DNA from: JAPXSY01 sp033812795
GTDB taxonomy: Bacteria > Verrucomicrobiota > Kiritimatiellia > RFP12 > UBA1067
Assembly (NCBI GenBank): GCA_033812795.1
Contig: JAPXSY010000002.1
Span: 39,110 to 103,109 of the forward strand
Length of the DNA: 64,000 nucleotides
Reading direction: 5' to 3'
Part shown: positions 26,536 through 36,743 of the stretch, piece by piece
How the letters are laid out: every line of letters starts with the position of its first letter
How positions within the stretch are numbered: the stretch's first letter is position 1
Program-made: the position numbers and the translations under genes
Notes under the pieces: model-generated
What the model saw: only the letters and a program-made list of their open reading frames with translations
Told to the model about the DNA's origin: nothing
Database searches by the model: none

Positions 26536-27837
26536 CTATCGCACCACCCCGGGCAGCCATGTGGCCAGACCGGGAAAAAGCATCAGGATCCCGCACGCCA
26601 CGATCAGCGCGAACAGGAACGGGATCGCACCGCGGAAAACCGTCTGGAGCGGGATATCCCGTGCGATACCGCTCACGACATAGACGTTGACCCCCACCGG
26701 CGGGGTGATCACCCCCATCTGCGTCACCAGCACGATCATGACCCCGAACCAGATTGGATCGAACCCCAACCCCATGACCACCGGATAGAAAATCGGAATG
26801 GTCAGAAGGATCAGCGCCAGCGAGTCGACAAAACAGCCCGCCAGCAGATAAAAGAAAAGGATGAGGAGCATCACCACCCATGACGGCAACGGCAGGGCCG
26901 CAAGCCAGGCGGCGAACTGCGTGGGCAGTCCCGTAACCGCCAGAAAATGGCCGAACATCGTGGCGCCCGCCACAATCACCAGCACCATACATGAGGTCCG
27001 GATGGTCTCCTGCGCGGCCCGCCGGAACAGGGCCCACGATCCGTGTCCGCCGCATACCGCGATCGCCACACTGCCAGCCGCACCGATCGCCGCGCCCTCC
27101 GTAGGCGTGAACCATCCCGCAAACATCCCGCCCATCACCAGAACAAAGAGGATCATGGTCTCCGTAACCCCGGAGAGCGAACGGAAACGCACCCGCCACG
27201 GGGTCCGCACCGCTTTCGGGGCCAACGCAGGGTTGGCCAAGCACAGAACATGGATCGTCAGACAGAAGAGCAGCGCCACCACAATCCCCGGAAGAATGCC
27301 CGCGATGAAGAGCTTGCCGATGGACTGCTCGGTGAGAATCCCGTACACGATGAAAACCACACTCGGGGGGATCAGCATCCCAAGCCCGCCGGCTGACGCA
27401 ACCGTACCGCTGGCCAGGGCGTCATCATACTTGTGCTTCCGCATCTCGGGCAATGCCACCGCAGCCATGGTCGCGGCAGTGGCCGGTCCGGAGCCGCAGA
27501 TCGCGCCGAAGGCCGCGCAGGCACCGACGGTCGCCATAGCCAACCCGCCTTTCAGCCCGGAGAGCCAGCTGTTGGCCGCCGTGAACAACCTCCCGCTGAT
27601 CCCAGTGTGAAACGCCACCTGTCCCATGAAGATGAAAAGCGGGATCACGGTCAGATTGTAACTGGAGAACACATCGTACAGATCCGCCGAAAGCATGGCC
27701 AGCGCCGCCTTGCCGGAGACCACGGCGGCATATCCGACAACGCCGACCAACCCCATGACGATCGCGACGGGCATGCTGCAGAGCAGCAAGATGAACAGCG
27801 CGACACACCCGACCACACCGAACATCACAGGCGTCAT
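26536..27837 (-). CDS. dctM: TRAP transporter large permease DctM
   Basis: 433 aa, about 12 hydrophobic segments, with DctM features: GxxCGSGPATAATMAAVALPEMRKH (near 110), GLGMLIPPSVVFIVYGILTEQSIGKLFIAG (near 150), and the C-terminal MGVITPPVGVNVYVVSGIA. Forms the Na+-driven membrane channel for a substrate delivered by DctP. The start overlaps the dctQ stop by ATGA. Confidence 0.97.
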   Translation of the reverse strand: MTPVMFGVVGCVALFILLLCSMPVAIVMGLVGVVGYAAVVSGKAALAMLSADLYDVFSSYNLTVIPLFIFMGQVAFHTGISGRLFTAANSWLSGLKGGLAMATVGACAAFGAICGSGPATAATMAAVALPEMRKHKYDDALASGTVASAGGLGMLIPPSVVFIVYGILTEQSIGKLFIAGILPGIVVALLFCLTIHVLCLANPALAPKAVRTPWRVRFRSLSGVTETMILFVLVMGGMFAGWFTPTEGAAIGAAGSVAIAVCGGHGSWALFRRAAQETIRTSCMVLVIVAGATMFGHFLAVTGLPTQFAAWLAALPLPSWVVMLLILFFYLLAGCFVDSLALILLTIPIFYPVVMGLGFDPIWFGVMIVLVTQMGVITPPVGVNVYVVSGIARDIPLQTVFRGAIPFLFALIVACGILMLFPGLATWLPGVVR

Positions 27838-28352
27838 GACTTCACCATCTCCCGTCCGGGATAGACCAAATGGAAAACCACCACCAAGGCCGTCACGGCA
27901 AACGCCACGGCCATCACCCACGGCACCCAGAAGATCGGCACCTCGATCGTATCCGAAACCTGCCGGTTGCGCAGGAAGCGCAACCCATAGCCCACGCATT
28001 CCGTAGCGGTGAGTAAAAACGCCGCGATCATCAGAAGCCGCATGACGGAATCCACCACAAGCCGGCCCACGCGATTCAACTTCAGGAAGAAATACTCGAT
28101 CGCCACATGCCCCTTCTTGGCGGTGGTGATCGGCAGGGAACAGGCGACCGTCACCGCGGCGACAATACGCACCAGATCATAGACACCTTTGACCGGATGA
28201 CCCGCAAGCCGCAGCACCACGTCGACGCACACCAACGCGGTCATGACCGCCAATCCGCAACAGGCGATTCCCGTCATGAACCGGCAGAGGCCGACCACCG
28301 ACTGCCAAAAAGGACCCAACGGCTTTCGGACCGGTTTTTGTGCAGGACTCAT
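27834..28352 (-). CDS. dctQ: TRAP transporter small permease DctQ
   Basis: 172 aa with four transmembrane helices and DctQ hallmarks (VVLRLAGHPVKGVYDLVRIVAAVTVACSLPIT, VAIEYFFLKL near 85). Pairs with DctM. It is coupled by ATGA overlaps on both sides (28349-28352 and 27834-27837). Confidence 0.95.
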   Translation of the reverse strand: MSPAQKPVRKPLGPFWQSVVGLCRFMTGIACCGLAVMTALVCVDVVLRLAGHPVKGVYDLVRIVAAVTVACSLPITTAKKGHVAIEYFFLKLNRVGRLVVDSVMRLLMIAAFLLTATECVGYGLRFLRNRQVSDTIEVPIFWVPWVMAVAFAVTALVVVFHLVYPGREMVKS

Positions 28353-29401
28353 CGTGAGGAGCCCTCCTGAGCCTCCCGGACCGCAGTGGTGAGCCGGTTC
28401 AGAAAATCCTTGCCGGGGAGGCCCTTCGCTTCTGCACGTTCCGCATACTCCCGCAGAAGCGGCTCGACCTGTTTCCGCCACAACACCTGCTCCGACGGAT
28501 CGAGCGGAACCACCTCCCGATCCAGCGACCGGGCAAAGGCCAGCCCCTCGTCATCCGCCTCGTTCCACGCCTGAGCGTGGCGCTCCACCCACTCCTTGCT
28601 GACATCTTCCATGATCTGCTTCACCTCATCCGGCAGCGAGGCCCAGCGCACCGGGTTGATCACCACGAAAAAGGAGGTGGTATACCCGATACAGCGCGAG
28701 TCGGTGATATTGCGGATCACCTCCCCCTGTTTCCATCCCTTCAGCGTCTCGACCGGGCAGAAGGTGGCATCGACCACGCCTTTCTGGAGCGCCTCGTACG
28801 TATCGCCCTGCGGCATGCTCACCGGCGAACCGCCCAGACTCTCCACCACTTTCGCGCAGAACCCGGTCGCCCGAACCTTGGCCCCCTTCAAGTCGGCGAG
28901 CGTGCGCATCGGACGTTTGGAGGCCAGAATACCGGGGCCGTGCGCATGCACGTAAAGCAGTTTCACATCGCGGATCTCTTTCGGTAAAAAGGCGTGGCAG
29001 AGTTCGTTCACGATCCGTGTCGCGCTGACCCCGTCCGCATATCCCACAGGCAGATCCAACCCCTCCAGCAAAGGAAACCGTCCGCGCGTGTACGCGAAGG
29101 CGCTCATGCCGATATCGGAGATGCCATCCACCACACCCTGATAGCACTGGTCAGCCTTCGTCAGCGAGCCGCCGCAAAAGACCGTGATCCGGACCTTGCC
29201 CTGTGTGCGACGCCCGATCTCTTCGGCCCACGCCTCGGCGAGTTTCGCCTGTTTGTGCGTGGGCGGGAAGAAAACGCTGTACGTAAGCTTCACCGGCCGC
29301 GATCCGTCCGCAGCCGTGGTTTCCTGTTTGCCGCACCCGGCCGCAACGATCCATCCCGCAAACAACAGGAACAGGACCGCACCATACTGGCTCCGACTCA
29401 T
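28349..29401 (-). CDS. dctP: TRAP solute-binding lipoprotein DctP
   Basis: 350 aa from ATG 29401 (GGAAGG eight bases upstream). N-terminal lipoprotein signal FAGWIVAAGCGKQ, so the binding protein is membrane-tethered, unlike the freely periplasmic DctP of most Gram-negatives. The DctP fold is clear (KLTYSVFFPPTHKQAKLAEAWAEEI; YEALQKGVVDATFCPVETLKGW; conserved Arg in GAKVRATGFCAKVVESLGG that binds a carboxylate). Substrate is probably an organic or sugar acid. Confidence 0.95.
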   Translation of the reverse strand: MSRSQYGAVLFLLFAGWIVAAGCGKQETTAADGSRPVKLTYSVFFPPTHKQAKLAEAWAEEIGRRTQGKVRITVFCGGSLTKADQCYQGVVDGISDIGMSAFAYTRGRFPLLEGLDLPVGYADGVSATRIVNELCHAFLPKEIRDVKLLYVHAHGPGILASKRPMRTLADLKGAKVRATGFCAKVVESLGGSPVSMPQGDTYEALQKGVVDATFCPVETLKGWKQGEVIRNITDSRCIGYTTSFFVVINPVRWASLPDEVKQIMEDVSKEWVERHAQAWNEADDEGLAFARSLDREVVPLDPSEQVLWRKQVEPLLREYAERAEAKGLPGKDFLNRLTTAVREAQEGSSR

Positions 29402-29553
29402 TTCATCCGCCTTCCTTTTGTCCATGCGCATTTTCAGCCTAAAAACCCTTTTCATATCACACTAAGGCACAAAGGTTTTTTCATGACAAACCCTTCCCAT
29501 TCGCACCCTTCGCATGAAAAACGACTTGTTTATTGCGTTTGTTGCGCTCATGC

Positions 29554-30819
<1,266 letters not shown>

Positions 30820-30872
30820 GCTGCCGCGTTCTCCCATGTTAGGTTCCGTTTGAACTGCAATCGTTACTCAGA

Positions 30873-30901
30873 AGTATAAAGCGACGCCGCTCCGACTGCA
30901 A
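30873..30901 (-). promoter_or_regulatory. Predicted sigma70 promoter of icd
   Basis: Minus strand TTGCAG (30896-30901), 17-bp spacer, TATACT (30873-30878). Optimal spacing and near-consensus boxes; leader about 45 nt to the icd ATG. Confidence 0.65.
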
Positions 30902-31163
30902 TGCAAAGATGCCCCTGTCACACGTACGGCCGTTGCCTGCGGATTTCGATAAACGAAAGCCTGGTATGGTAGGCGCGGAACCGCGCGGCGTCAAGCCGCG
31001 CCGCATGGGAAACGCAGGCCGGACGATCCTGAAAACGCGATTGCATTCGGGCACCAAACCGATAAACTTGTTGCTTCATAACAGAAGGACGCCGCAATCC
31101 CGCAACGGATCGTCCATACGGTCGTCATGGAAAAGAAGCGTCCGGAACCACGCCCGGAATACC
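30902..31163. other. Divergent intergenic region, no gene
   Basis: Lies between icd and the larA-like gene. It holds a perfect hairpin GCGCGGC-gtcaa-GCCGCGC near 30982-31000 in the leader of the plus-strand gene. No protein or RNA gene is supported. Confidence 0.5.
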
Positions 31164-32462
31164 ATGCCCACAATCCGCATTCCTTACCACCGGGGTCATT
31201 TGGAGGCGACGCTTCCCGCAAACGTGCGCCTCACCCTGTTAGAGCCGACCGGCACCGCATGCACGGTCTCCCCCTCGGAAGCGGAACAGCGCCAACGGGT
31301 TTGCGCGGCGTTGGATCATCCCGTCGGCACGCCGCGGCTCGAAACCCTGACCGCAGGCAAAGCCTCCGCCGTCCTAATCACCAGTGATCACACCCGTCCG
31401 GTGCCCAGCCGCATCACGCTGCCCCTCCTGCTGGAGCGCCTGCGGCGGGGCAACCCCGGCATCGCGATCCAAATCCTCGTGGCCACGGGCTGCCACCGGC
31501 CAACCTCGGATGCGGAGCTGCGCGAGAAATTCGGCGCGGAACTGGTGGCGCGCGAAACGTTTGTGATGCACGACTGCACCGACACGGCAAATCTCCGGAT
31601 GCTGGATCAACTGCCGTCGGGCGGCGCACTCTGGTTGAACCGGCTGGCGCTGGAGACCGAGCTGCTGGTGGCCGAAGGTTTCATCGAGCCCCACTTTTTC
31701 GCCGGTTTTTCCGGAGGGCGGAAAAGCGTGCTGCCCGGCATCGCCGGACGGGAAACGGTTCTAGCCAACCACTGCGCGGCATTCATTGCCGACCCCCATG
31801 CGCGGGCAGGGCAACTGGAGCGGAACCCCATCCACCGCGACATGCTGTTCGCCGCGCGCCAGGCGCGTCTGGCGTTCATCCTCAATGTCACCCTCCATCC
31901 CGACAAGACGATCCGCACGGCTGTGGCGGGACATGCCGAGGCAGCGCACGAACAGGGATGCCGCGACATGCGGCGCGCGGTCTCCGTGCCCCGCGCCGAG
32001 GCGGAAATCGTGATCACCGGCAATGGCGGCTACCCGCTTGACCAGAATCTGTATCAAGCGGTCAAAGGCATGACCGCAGCCGAAGCGTGCTGCGTGCCCG
32101 GCGGGACCATCATCATGGTGGCAGGCTGTTGCGACGGTTCAGGCGGCGAATCTTTTTACCGCGCACTGGCCGGGGCCCGAAGTCCTGCGGAACTGCTGGC
32201 GGAGGTGTTGCGCGTACCGCAAGCCCTCACCCCGCCCGACCAGTGGGAGTATCAAATTCTCGCCCGTATCCTCAGCCGACACCGCGTGATTCTGGTGACC
32301 GACCTCTGGGACGCCGACGCGATCCGGGCTCTGCACATCACGCCCGCCGCTTCGCTGGACGAGGCACTGGCGCTCGCCTGGCACGAGCACGGGACTTCAG
32401 CGCGGATCACCGTGATCCCTGACGGCGTCTCGGTGATCGTGGAACCTAAAAAGAGCAGTTGA
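31164..32462 (+). CDS. LarA-family (nickel-pincer) lactate racemase-like protein
   Basis: 432 aa. DUF2088/LarA features: SDHTRPVPS near 75, ATGCHRPT near 110 (catalytic His position), PHFFAGFSGGRKSVLPGI near 175 (second His and the Lys that anchors the pincer cofactor in LarA), and GNGGYPLDQNLYQAVKGM in the C-terminal domain. LarA enzymes racemise or epimerise 2-hydroxyacids; many homologues act on other acids. No larB, larC or larE is nearby. The last codons (E-P-K-K-S-S-stop) lie inside the 27-bp head of the dispersed repeat, so the repeat supplies the protein's end. Confidence 0.9.
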   Translation: MPTIRIPYHRGHLEATLPANVRLTLLEPTGTACTVSPSEAEQRQRVCAALDHPVGTPRLETLTAGKASAVLITSDHTRPVPSRITLPLLLERLRRGNPGIAIQILVATGCHRPTSDAELREKFGAELVARETFVMHDCTDTANLRMLDQLPSGGALWLNRLALETELLVAEGFIEPHFFAGFSGGRKSVLPGIAGRETVLANHCAAFIADPHARAGQLERNPIHRDMLFAARQARLAFILNVTLHPDKTIRTAVAGHAEAAHEQGCRDMRRAVSVPRAEAEIVITGNGGYPLDQNLYQAVKGMTAAEACCVPGGTIIMVAGCCDGSGGESFYRALAGARSPAELLAEVLRVPQALTPPDQWEYQILARILSRHRVILVTDLWDADAIRALHITPAASLDEALALAWHEHGTSARITVIPDGVSVIVEPKKSS

Positions 32463-32700
32463 ACCTTCACCTCTCTTAGGTTTCAAGGTTTCTGGGTTTC
32501 AGGGTTTCTGGGTTTCTGGTTTCTGGTTTCTGGGTTTCATCCAAATCGGGGTCGGGATCGCTATCGCTATCGGGATCGATTGTTTAACTTTCTTGGGTTT
32601 CAGGGTTTCTGGGTTTCTGGTTTCTGGTTTCTGGGTTTCATCCAAATCGGGGTCGGGATCGCTATCGGGATCGGGTTTCAGGGGTTCAAGGGTTTCATCC
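32443..32700 (+). repeat. Compound dispersed repeat, copy 2 (two units)
   Basis: Starts with the 27-bp head (32443-32469) identical to the minus-strand head at 2513-2539, then GGGTTTCTG/GGTTTCAGG units, then the CATCCAAATCGGGGTCGGG tail with GATCGCTATC units. A second body-plus-tail unit without the head follows at 32590-32680. The head overlaps the stop codon of the larA-like gene. Confidence 0.88.
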
Positions 32701-32889
32701 GCAGATTACGTAGGGGGACGCAGGTTTTCGGGGGCGAGCGTCCTCACGAGCCGCATGGCTTGATACCGTCGTCATTGCGTTCTCCATCCCGTGCAGGCAA
32801 GCGTTCGTTTGCCTGCGAACGAGCAGACGCGCATCCCGGTTGCCGCCCTATTCCCCTGCCTCGCCTTTACCAGACGGCTGAGCCTGGTC
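32701..32889. other. Intergenic end of fts operon, hairpin at 32793-32816
   Basis: Contains GCAGGCAA-gcgttcgt-TTGCCTGC, an 8-bp perfect stem. No U-tract follows on the minus strand, so it is only a weak candidate for a terminator of the division operon. No gene. Confidence 0.4.
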
Positions 32890-34341
32890 TCACGCGCGCG
32901 GCGTACGCGATATTCGGCTTGCTATCAGGCGGTAGGCCAGAGCGGCCGCCAGCAGGGCGCCTGTGAGTTGCAACGCGCGGCGGAAGAGGTGGTCAACCAA
33001 CGCTTCGGTTTCCGCGCGAGTGCGCCGGACAACAGGGTCGAGCTGTGCCGCCAGCGCTTCGCGGCTGTTGGCGCCGAGGGTCTGATCAAAGGTCTGGAGC
33101 AGTTCGGTCAGACGCAGCGCGGAAGCCTCAAGCCGTTCGGCCGCCTCGCTGTAGTCCTGAATGCGGAAGGGTGTGCCCTCCTCCTTCGCCGCCACCTGTG
33201 CCGGCGGGGCGTCGCTCTCCGAGCCGTCAACCCCCATCCGTTCCAGTACGCCATCGAACGTAGCGAGCATGGTGGTGGCATTCGTGGCGAGTCCGGAACC
33301 GGCCAGCAGAGTCTCCCGTACGCCTTCCACGAGAGGCGTGAGAGTCTTTTCCTGCTCGTCGCGCAACGTCTTTACCAGGGCTTCACGCTCGGCGGCGACC
33401 TGAGCCGGCAGTTTCTCGGCTGTCGTGGCGAGGCGCGCGGCGGTCTCGGCAACGTGGGCCACGGTCTCCCCGATGTGGTTCGCAGCCTGCACCAAATGGG
33501 GCACGTTGGTGGTCCACATCTGGATGACGGGCTGTTCCAGCGTCGTCTGGCTTAGCAGCTCGACCTGCCAGCGCAGCAGGTAGGGCATATTGCGCCCGAC
33601 GAAGAGTGCGCGCTCGGCAAAAAGGCGTATCTCGGCGAGTTCCCGGCGGGTGGGGTCAAGTTTCGCCAGCGGGTCGAGCAACAGCGCTCCGAGGAGATTG
33701 ACGCCTTGGTCGCCACTTTGACGTCTCGCCTGCACGATCTCGATCGCCAGTCCTACCGTGCGCACGCCGGGCGGCCAATCCCCTGTCGAGTTCTGACGAT
33801 GCCAGAGGTCGATCGCCTCGCGCAGGTCGGCCTGCTGCGCCGGTTTAAGAATCCGCTCGCAGACACGCCAGAGGCCGGTCTCGGCGTTGAGGCACGTCTC
33901 CACCAACGGCAGTGCCGTAGCACCGAAGCGCTCCGCATATTGCGGTGTCTCGAGCGACATGCGCGTCTCCATCACGAAGGCCGTCATGTCGAGGAGGTTG
34001 GCCTGGATGTTGGGCCCCGAGGCAATGGCGCAGACGGCCGAGCCCACTGCGAGCTTGCTGCGCAGCTTCTCGGTCGTCGGCATGGGCTCTCCGTTAATTT
34101 GGAGCGCGTCGATGCCCGTAGTCAAGCGACTGATAAAATCGTCGCCAAAGCGCATGACCAACGACTGAATCTCGACGGGGTCGGGGCCTTCTTCGGCCTG
34201 AGCGCTGGGGGGAGTGACGGCGCGGACAGCCTGTCCCGGCGCATCAGCCGCGGACTGGACCATGCGGCACCCTGAAACCGCGGCGGCGGCAGCAAGGAGC
34301 AGGGCCACAGCCCATTTGTAACTGACTGGACACTTGATCAT
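32890..34341 (-). CDS. Lipoprotein of unknown function, last gene of the fts operon
   Basis: 483 aa. Lipoprotein signal AAAAAVSGCRMV, a long helical body with coiled-coil stretches (AETAARLATTAEKLPAQVAAEREALVKTL near 300), and a C-terminal transmembrane helix (ALQLTGALLAAALAYRLIA) followed by a basic tail. No family recognised. It begins 9 bp after ftsZ, so it is probably cotranscribed; an envelope role in division is a guess from that position. The double anchor (lipid at the N-terminus, helix at the C-terminus) is unusual. Confidence 0.8.
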   Translation of the reverse strand: MIKCPVSYKWAVALLLAAAAAVSGCRMVQSAADAPGQAVRAVTPPSAQAEEGPDPVEIQSLVMRFGDDFISRLTTGIDALQINGEPMPTTEKLRSKLAVGSAVCAIASGPNIQANLLDMTAFVMETRMSLETPQYAERFGATALPLVETCLNAETGLWRVCERILKPAQQADLREAIDLWHRQNSTGDWPPGVRTVGLAIEIVQARRQSGDQGVNLLGALLLDPLAKLDPTRRELAEIRLFAERALFVGRNMPYLLRWQVELLSQTTLEQPVIQMWTTNVPHLVQAANHIGETVAHVAETAARLATTAEKLPAQVAAEREALVKTLRDEQEKTLTPLVEGVRETLLAGSGLATNATTMLATFDGVLERMGVDGSESDAPPAQVAAKEEGTPFRIQDYSEAAERLEASALRLTELLQTFDQTLGANSREALAAQLDPVVRRTRAETEALVDHLFRRALQLTGALLAAALAYRLIASRISRTPRA

Positions 34342-34350
34342 CGGCGATGC

Positions 34351-35526
34351 TCATCGTTCCAGCGTGATCCCGCGGCGCATGAACGTGGGGATATCCAGAT
34401 CCTGACCCGAGTGCAACGTGGGCTCCACCTGATCGAACTTACCGCGCCCGGTCGCGCCGAAGGAGAGTTTACTTCCTTTGGAACGGCTTCGGCGGCCACC
34501 GGGCCGGATCGGGAACGAATCCGCCACCGGAGGCTCGTGCCCAGCGGGCACGTCAGGGATGGGCGCGACCAACGAGGCGGCCGTCCAACTTTCGAATGCC
34601 AGTGCGACCAGTTCGACCCGTCCCTCGAAATCCGGATCCAGAACGGTGCCCATCTCCACAACACACTCTTTTTTGCAGCACGCGCGCATCCGCTCCATCA
34701 GATCACCGATCTCGGCCAGACGCAAATCCCGTCCCGCCAGAATACCGAACAGCAGGGCATTCGCCTTACTGAGCGCATCGCCATGACGCAGCGTACGGCA
34801 TTCCCGCAACATTTCCGCGGCCCGCAGCGCGCGGTCCGGTCCCGCTGCGCTTGCGAAACCGAAGCGGGCGTTTCCGCCTTTCACCACCATCGCATGCAGC
34901 CGTTCCTCATCCAGCGCGATGAATCCCGGTGTGGACACGAGCCGCCACAGCAAAGTGACCGCAGTGGCCAGCACCCGGTCCGCGGCTTCCAGCGCGGTCG
35001 CCAGCACCGGCTCACGGGTATCGGCAAACAGATCATCCAGCGGCAGCACCACCACCGAATCTGCGTGTTCCTCAATCATCGGCAACACGCGCTCCGCCGC
35101 TTTACGCCGGTTCTCGCCTTCGAACGCGAACGGCAAGGTAACGAAACAGAGCGTGGCGATTCCCTGACTGTGCAGAGCTTTGACCACCTCCGGAGTCGCG
35201 CCGCCGCCGGTGCCGGAACCCAGACAGGTCACCAGCACGACACTCCGGACGCCTTGTATGTGCGCGGTCAGATTCGGCAAATCATCCTGAACCGCCAGCC
35301 GTCCCATGATCGCGTCACCCCCTGTTCCATGTCCCGTGAGACGCGAACCTCCCAGCAGCAGACAGGTGAGCCCGCCCTCGGAGGCCGTGCGGATGGAGAG
35401 CGCATCGGTATCCATCCCCAACGCACGTATGCCATCGCCGTACGTCGATTGCACCATCGCGGCCAGACGGCAACCGCCGCCGCCGATACCCATCAGAAGC
35501 ATGCCTGAGATCGGTTCCTGATTCAT
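34351..35526 (-). CDS. ftsZ: Divergent cell-division protein FtsZ
   Basis: 391 aa. Tubulin/FtsZ layout: nucleotide loop GIGGGGCR (13-20), DTDALS, T3-like GHGTGGDAIMG, a variant G-box CLGSGTGGGATP (101-112; usual GGGTGTG), the FAFEG strand, and a C-terminal peptide DLDIPTFMRRG that matches the conserved FtsA/ZipA-binding tail. The T7 loop reads GFIALDEERLHAM: the catalytic Asp206 is kept, but the usual Asn is Ala and the second Asp is not conserved. Position after ftsQ and ftsA confirms identity. Overlaps ftsA by ATGA. Confidence 0.9.
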   Translation of the reverse strand: MNQEPISGMLLMGIGGGGCRLAAMVQSTYGDGIRALGMDTDALSIRTASEGGLTCLLLGGSRLTGHGTGGDAIMGRLAVQDDLPNLTAHIQGVRSVVLVTCLGSGTGGGATPEVVKALHSQGIATLCFVTLPFAFEGENRRKAAERVLPMIEEHADSVVVLPLDDLFADTREPVLATALEAADRVLATAVTLLWRLVSTPGFIALDEERLHAMVVKGGNARFGFASAAGPDRALRAAEMLRECRTLRHGDALSKANALLFGILAGRDLRLAEIGDLMERMRACCKKECVVEMGTVLDPDFEGRVELVALAFESWTAASLVAPIPDVPAGHEPPVADSFPIRPGGRRSRSKGSKLSFGATGRGKFDQVEPTLHSGQDLDIPTFMRRGITLER

Positions 35527-36725
35527 CGGCGAAACACCCCCTTGAAGAGATTCTTGAGCGGGGAGAGTATCCCGCGGTCCTCATAGGTCATCCGGCCATA
35601 CAGCACCAGTCCGGCCGCAGTGGACAAGGCCGCAGCCTGAGGCACGTTATCCAGTCCGCTGACATTCACCGGCAAGCCGATCCCGCAGGGCAGGCCAAAA
35701 ATCCGTTGCGCCAAATCAGTGGCTTTCCGCAGATACGCGCCGCCGCCGGTCAGAATCACTCCCGCACCGAGATGCGGCAGCACCCCCCCCTCGTCCAGTT
35801 TGGAACGCACAATGCGGAACGTCTCATCCATACGCGCGTGGATCACGGTATGCAACGCCTTGCAACTCAGCACCCGCTCCTCAAACCCGATATCTGCGGA
35901 CAGAGTGATGCGGCGGGTCCCGCTTTCCGGTTCGATCAGGGCGCATCCCTCCGCACACTTGAGTTCCTCCGCGCGGTTGAGCGGAATGGTGAAGGCCAAC
36001 GCGATGTCGTTTGTGATGTGATCCCCGCCGACCGCCACACAGCCAAGCGCCGAGACCACCCCGTTGCCGTAAGCCAGATAATTGGTGGTGCCGCCGCCGA
36101 GATCGATCAGAACCACTCCTCTGCGGCGCTGTTCGGGAGTCAGCACCGCCAATCCGGCGCAGATGCCGGAAAAGGCCACATCCGTCACCTCAAGCTGTGC
36201 ACTCTTCGCCACACTGATCGCATTCTCAATGTGATTACGCAACCCATGCACCGCCATCACATTCAGCGTCAGGATTTTGCCGCGCAACCCGACCGGCTTG
36301 ACGATGCCGGGCTGGTCGTCCACCGTGAAGGACTGGTTGATCGTGTGCAACACCTGCCGGTCCGCGTCAAGTTGGATCGTCTGCGCGTTTTCCGTGACTT
36401 CCTCGACATCCTCCTGCGTCACAACGCGATCGCCTGACCGGATCGGGACCATGCCGGGGTTTGCCACGGCCTGAATATGGCCGCCGGAAGCTGCCAGCAG
36501 CACCTGCCAGATGCTGACATCCGCCTGTTTTTCCGCCTGCTTGGCCGCGAGCTCCACACCCACGCGCGCCTGCGCCAGATCAAACACCTGGCCTTTACGC
36601 ACCCCGGTCGTCGGATAGGTTCCGACACCGGTGATTTTCACCCGTCCACGGTCATCAGACTCGCCCACGCACAAAACCGTGCGTGACGTACCGATCTCCA
36701 GTGCTGCAATTGGAGGAATCGCCAT
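35523..36725 (-). CDS. ftsA: Cell-division protein FtsA
   Basis: 400 aa actin-like ATPase: phosphate-1 loop ALEIGTSRTVLCVG, 1C subdomain (TGVRKGQVFDLAQA), GVVLIDLGGGTTNYLAYGNG (phosphate-2) and GVILTGGGAYLRKATDLAQ (adenosine motif). C-terminal SPLKNLFKGVFRR is a short amphipathic membrane-targeting helix as in other FtsA. Anchors FtsZ to the membrane. Lies 18 bp after ftsQ. Confidence 0.96.
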   Translation of the reverse strand: MAIPPIAALEIGTSRTVLCVGESDDRGRVKITGVGTYPTTGVRKGQVFDLAQARVGVELAAKQAEKQADVSIWQVLLAASGGHIQAVANPGMVPIRSGDRVVTQEDVEEVTENAQTIQLDADRQVLHTINQSFTVDDQPGIVKPVGLRGKILTLNVMAVHGLRNHIENAISVAKSAQLEVTDVAFSGICAGLAVLTPEQRRRGVVLIDLGGGTTNYLAYGNGVVSALGCVAVGGDHITNDIALAFTIPLNRAEELKCAEGCALIEPESGTRRITLSADIGFEERVLSCKALHTVIHARMDETFRIVRSKLDEGGVLPHLGAGVILTGGGAYLRKATDLAQRIFGLPCGIGLPVNVSGLDNVPQAAALSTAAGLVLYGRMTYEDRGILSPLKNLFKGVFRR

Positions 36726-36743
36726 ACCATCCCTTCCCTACGG

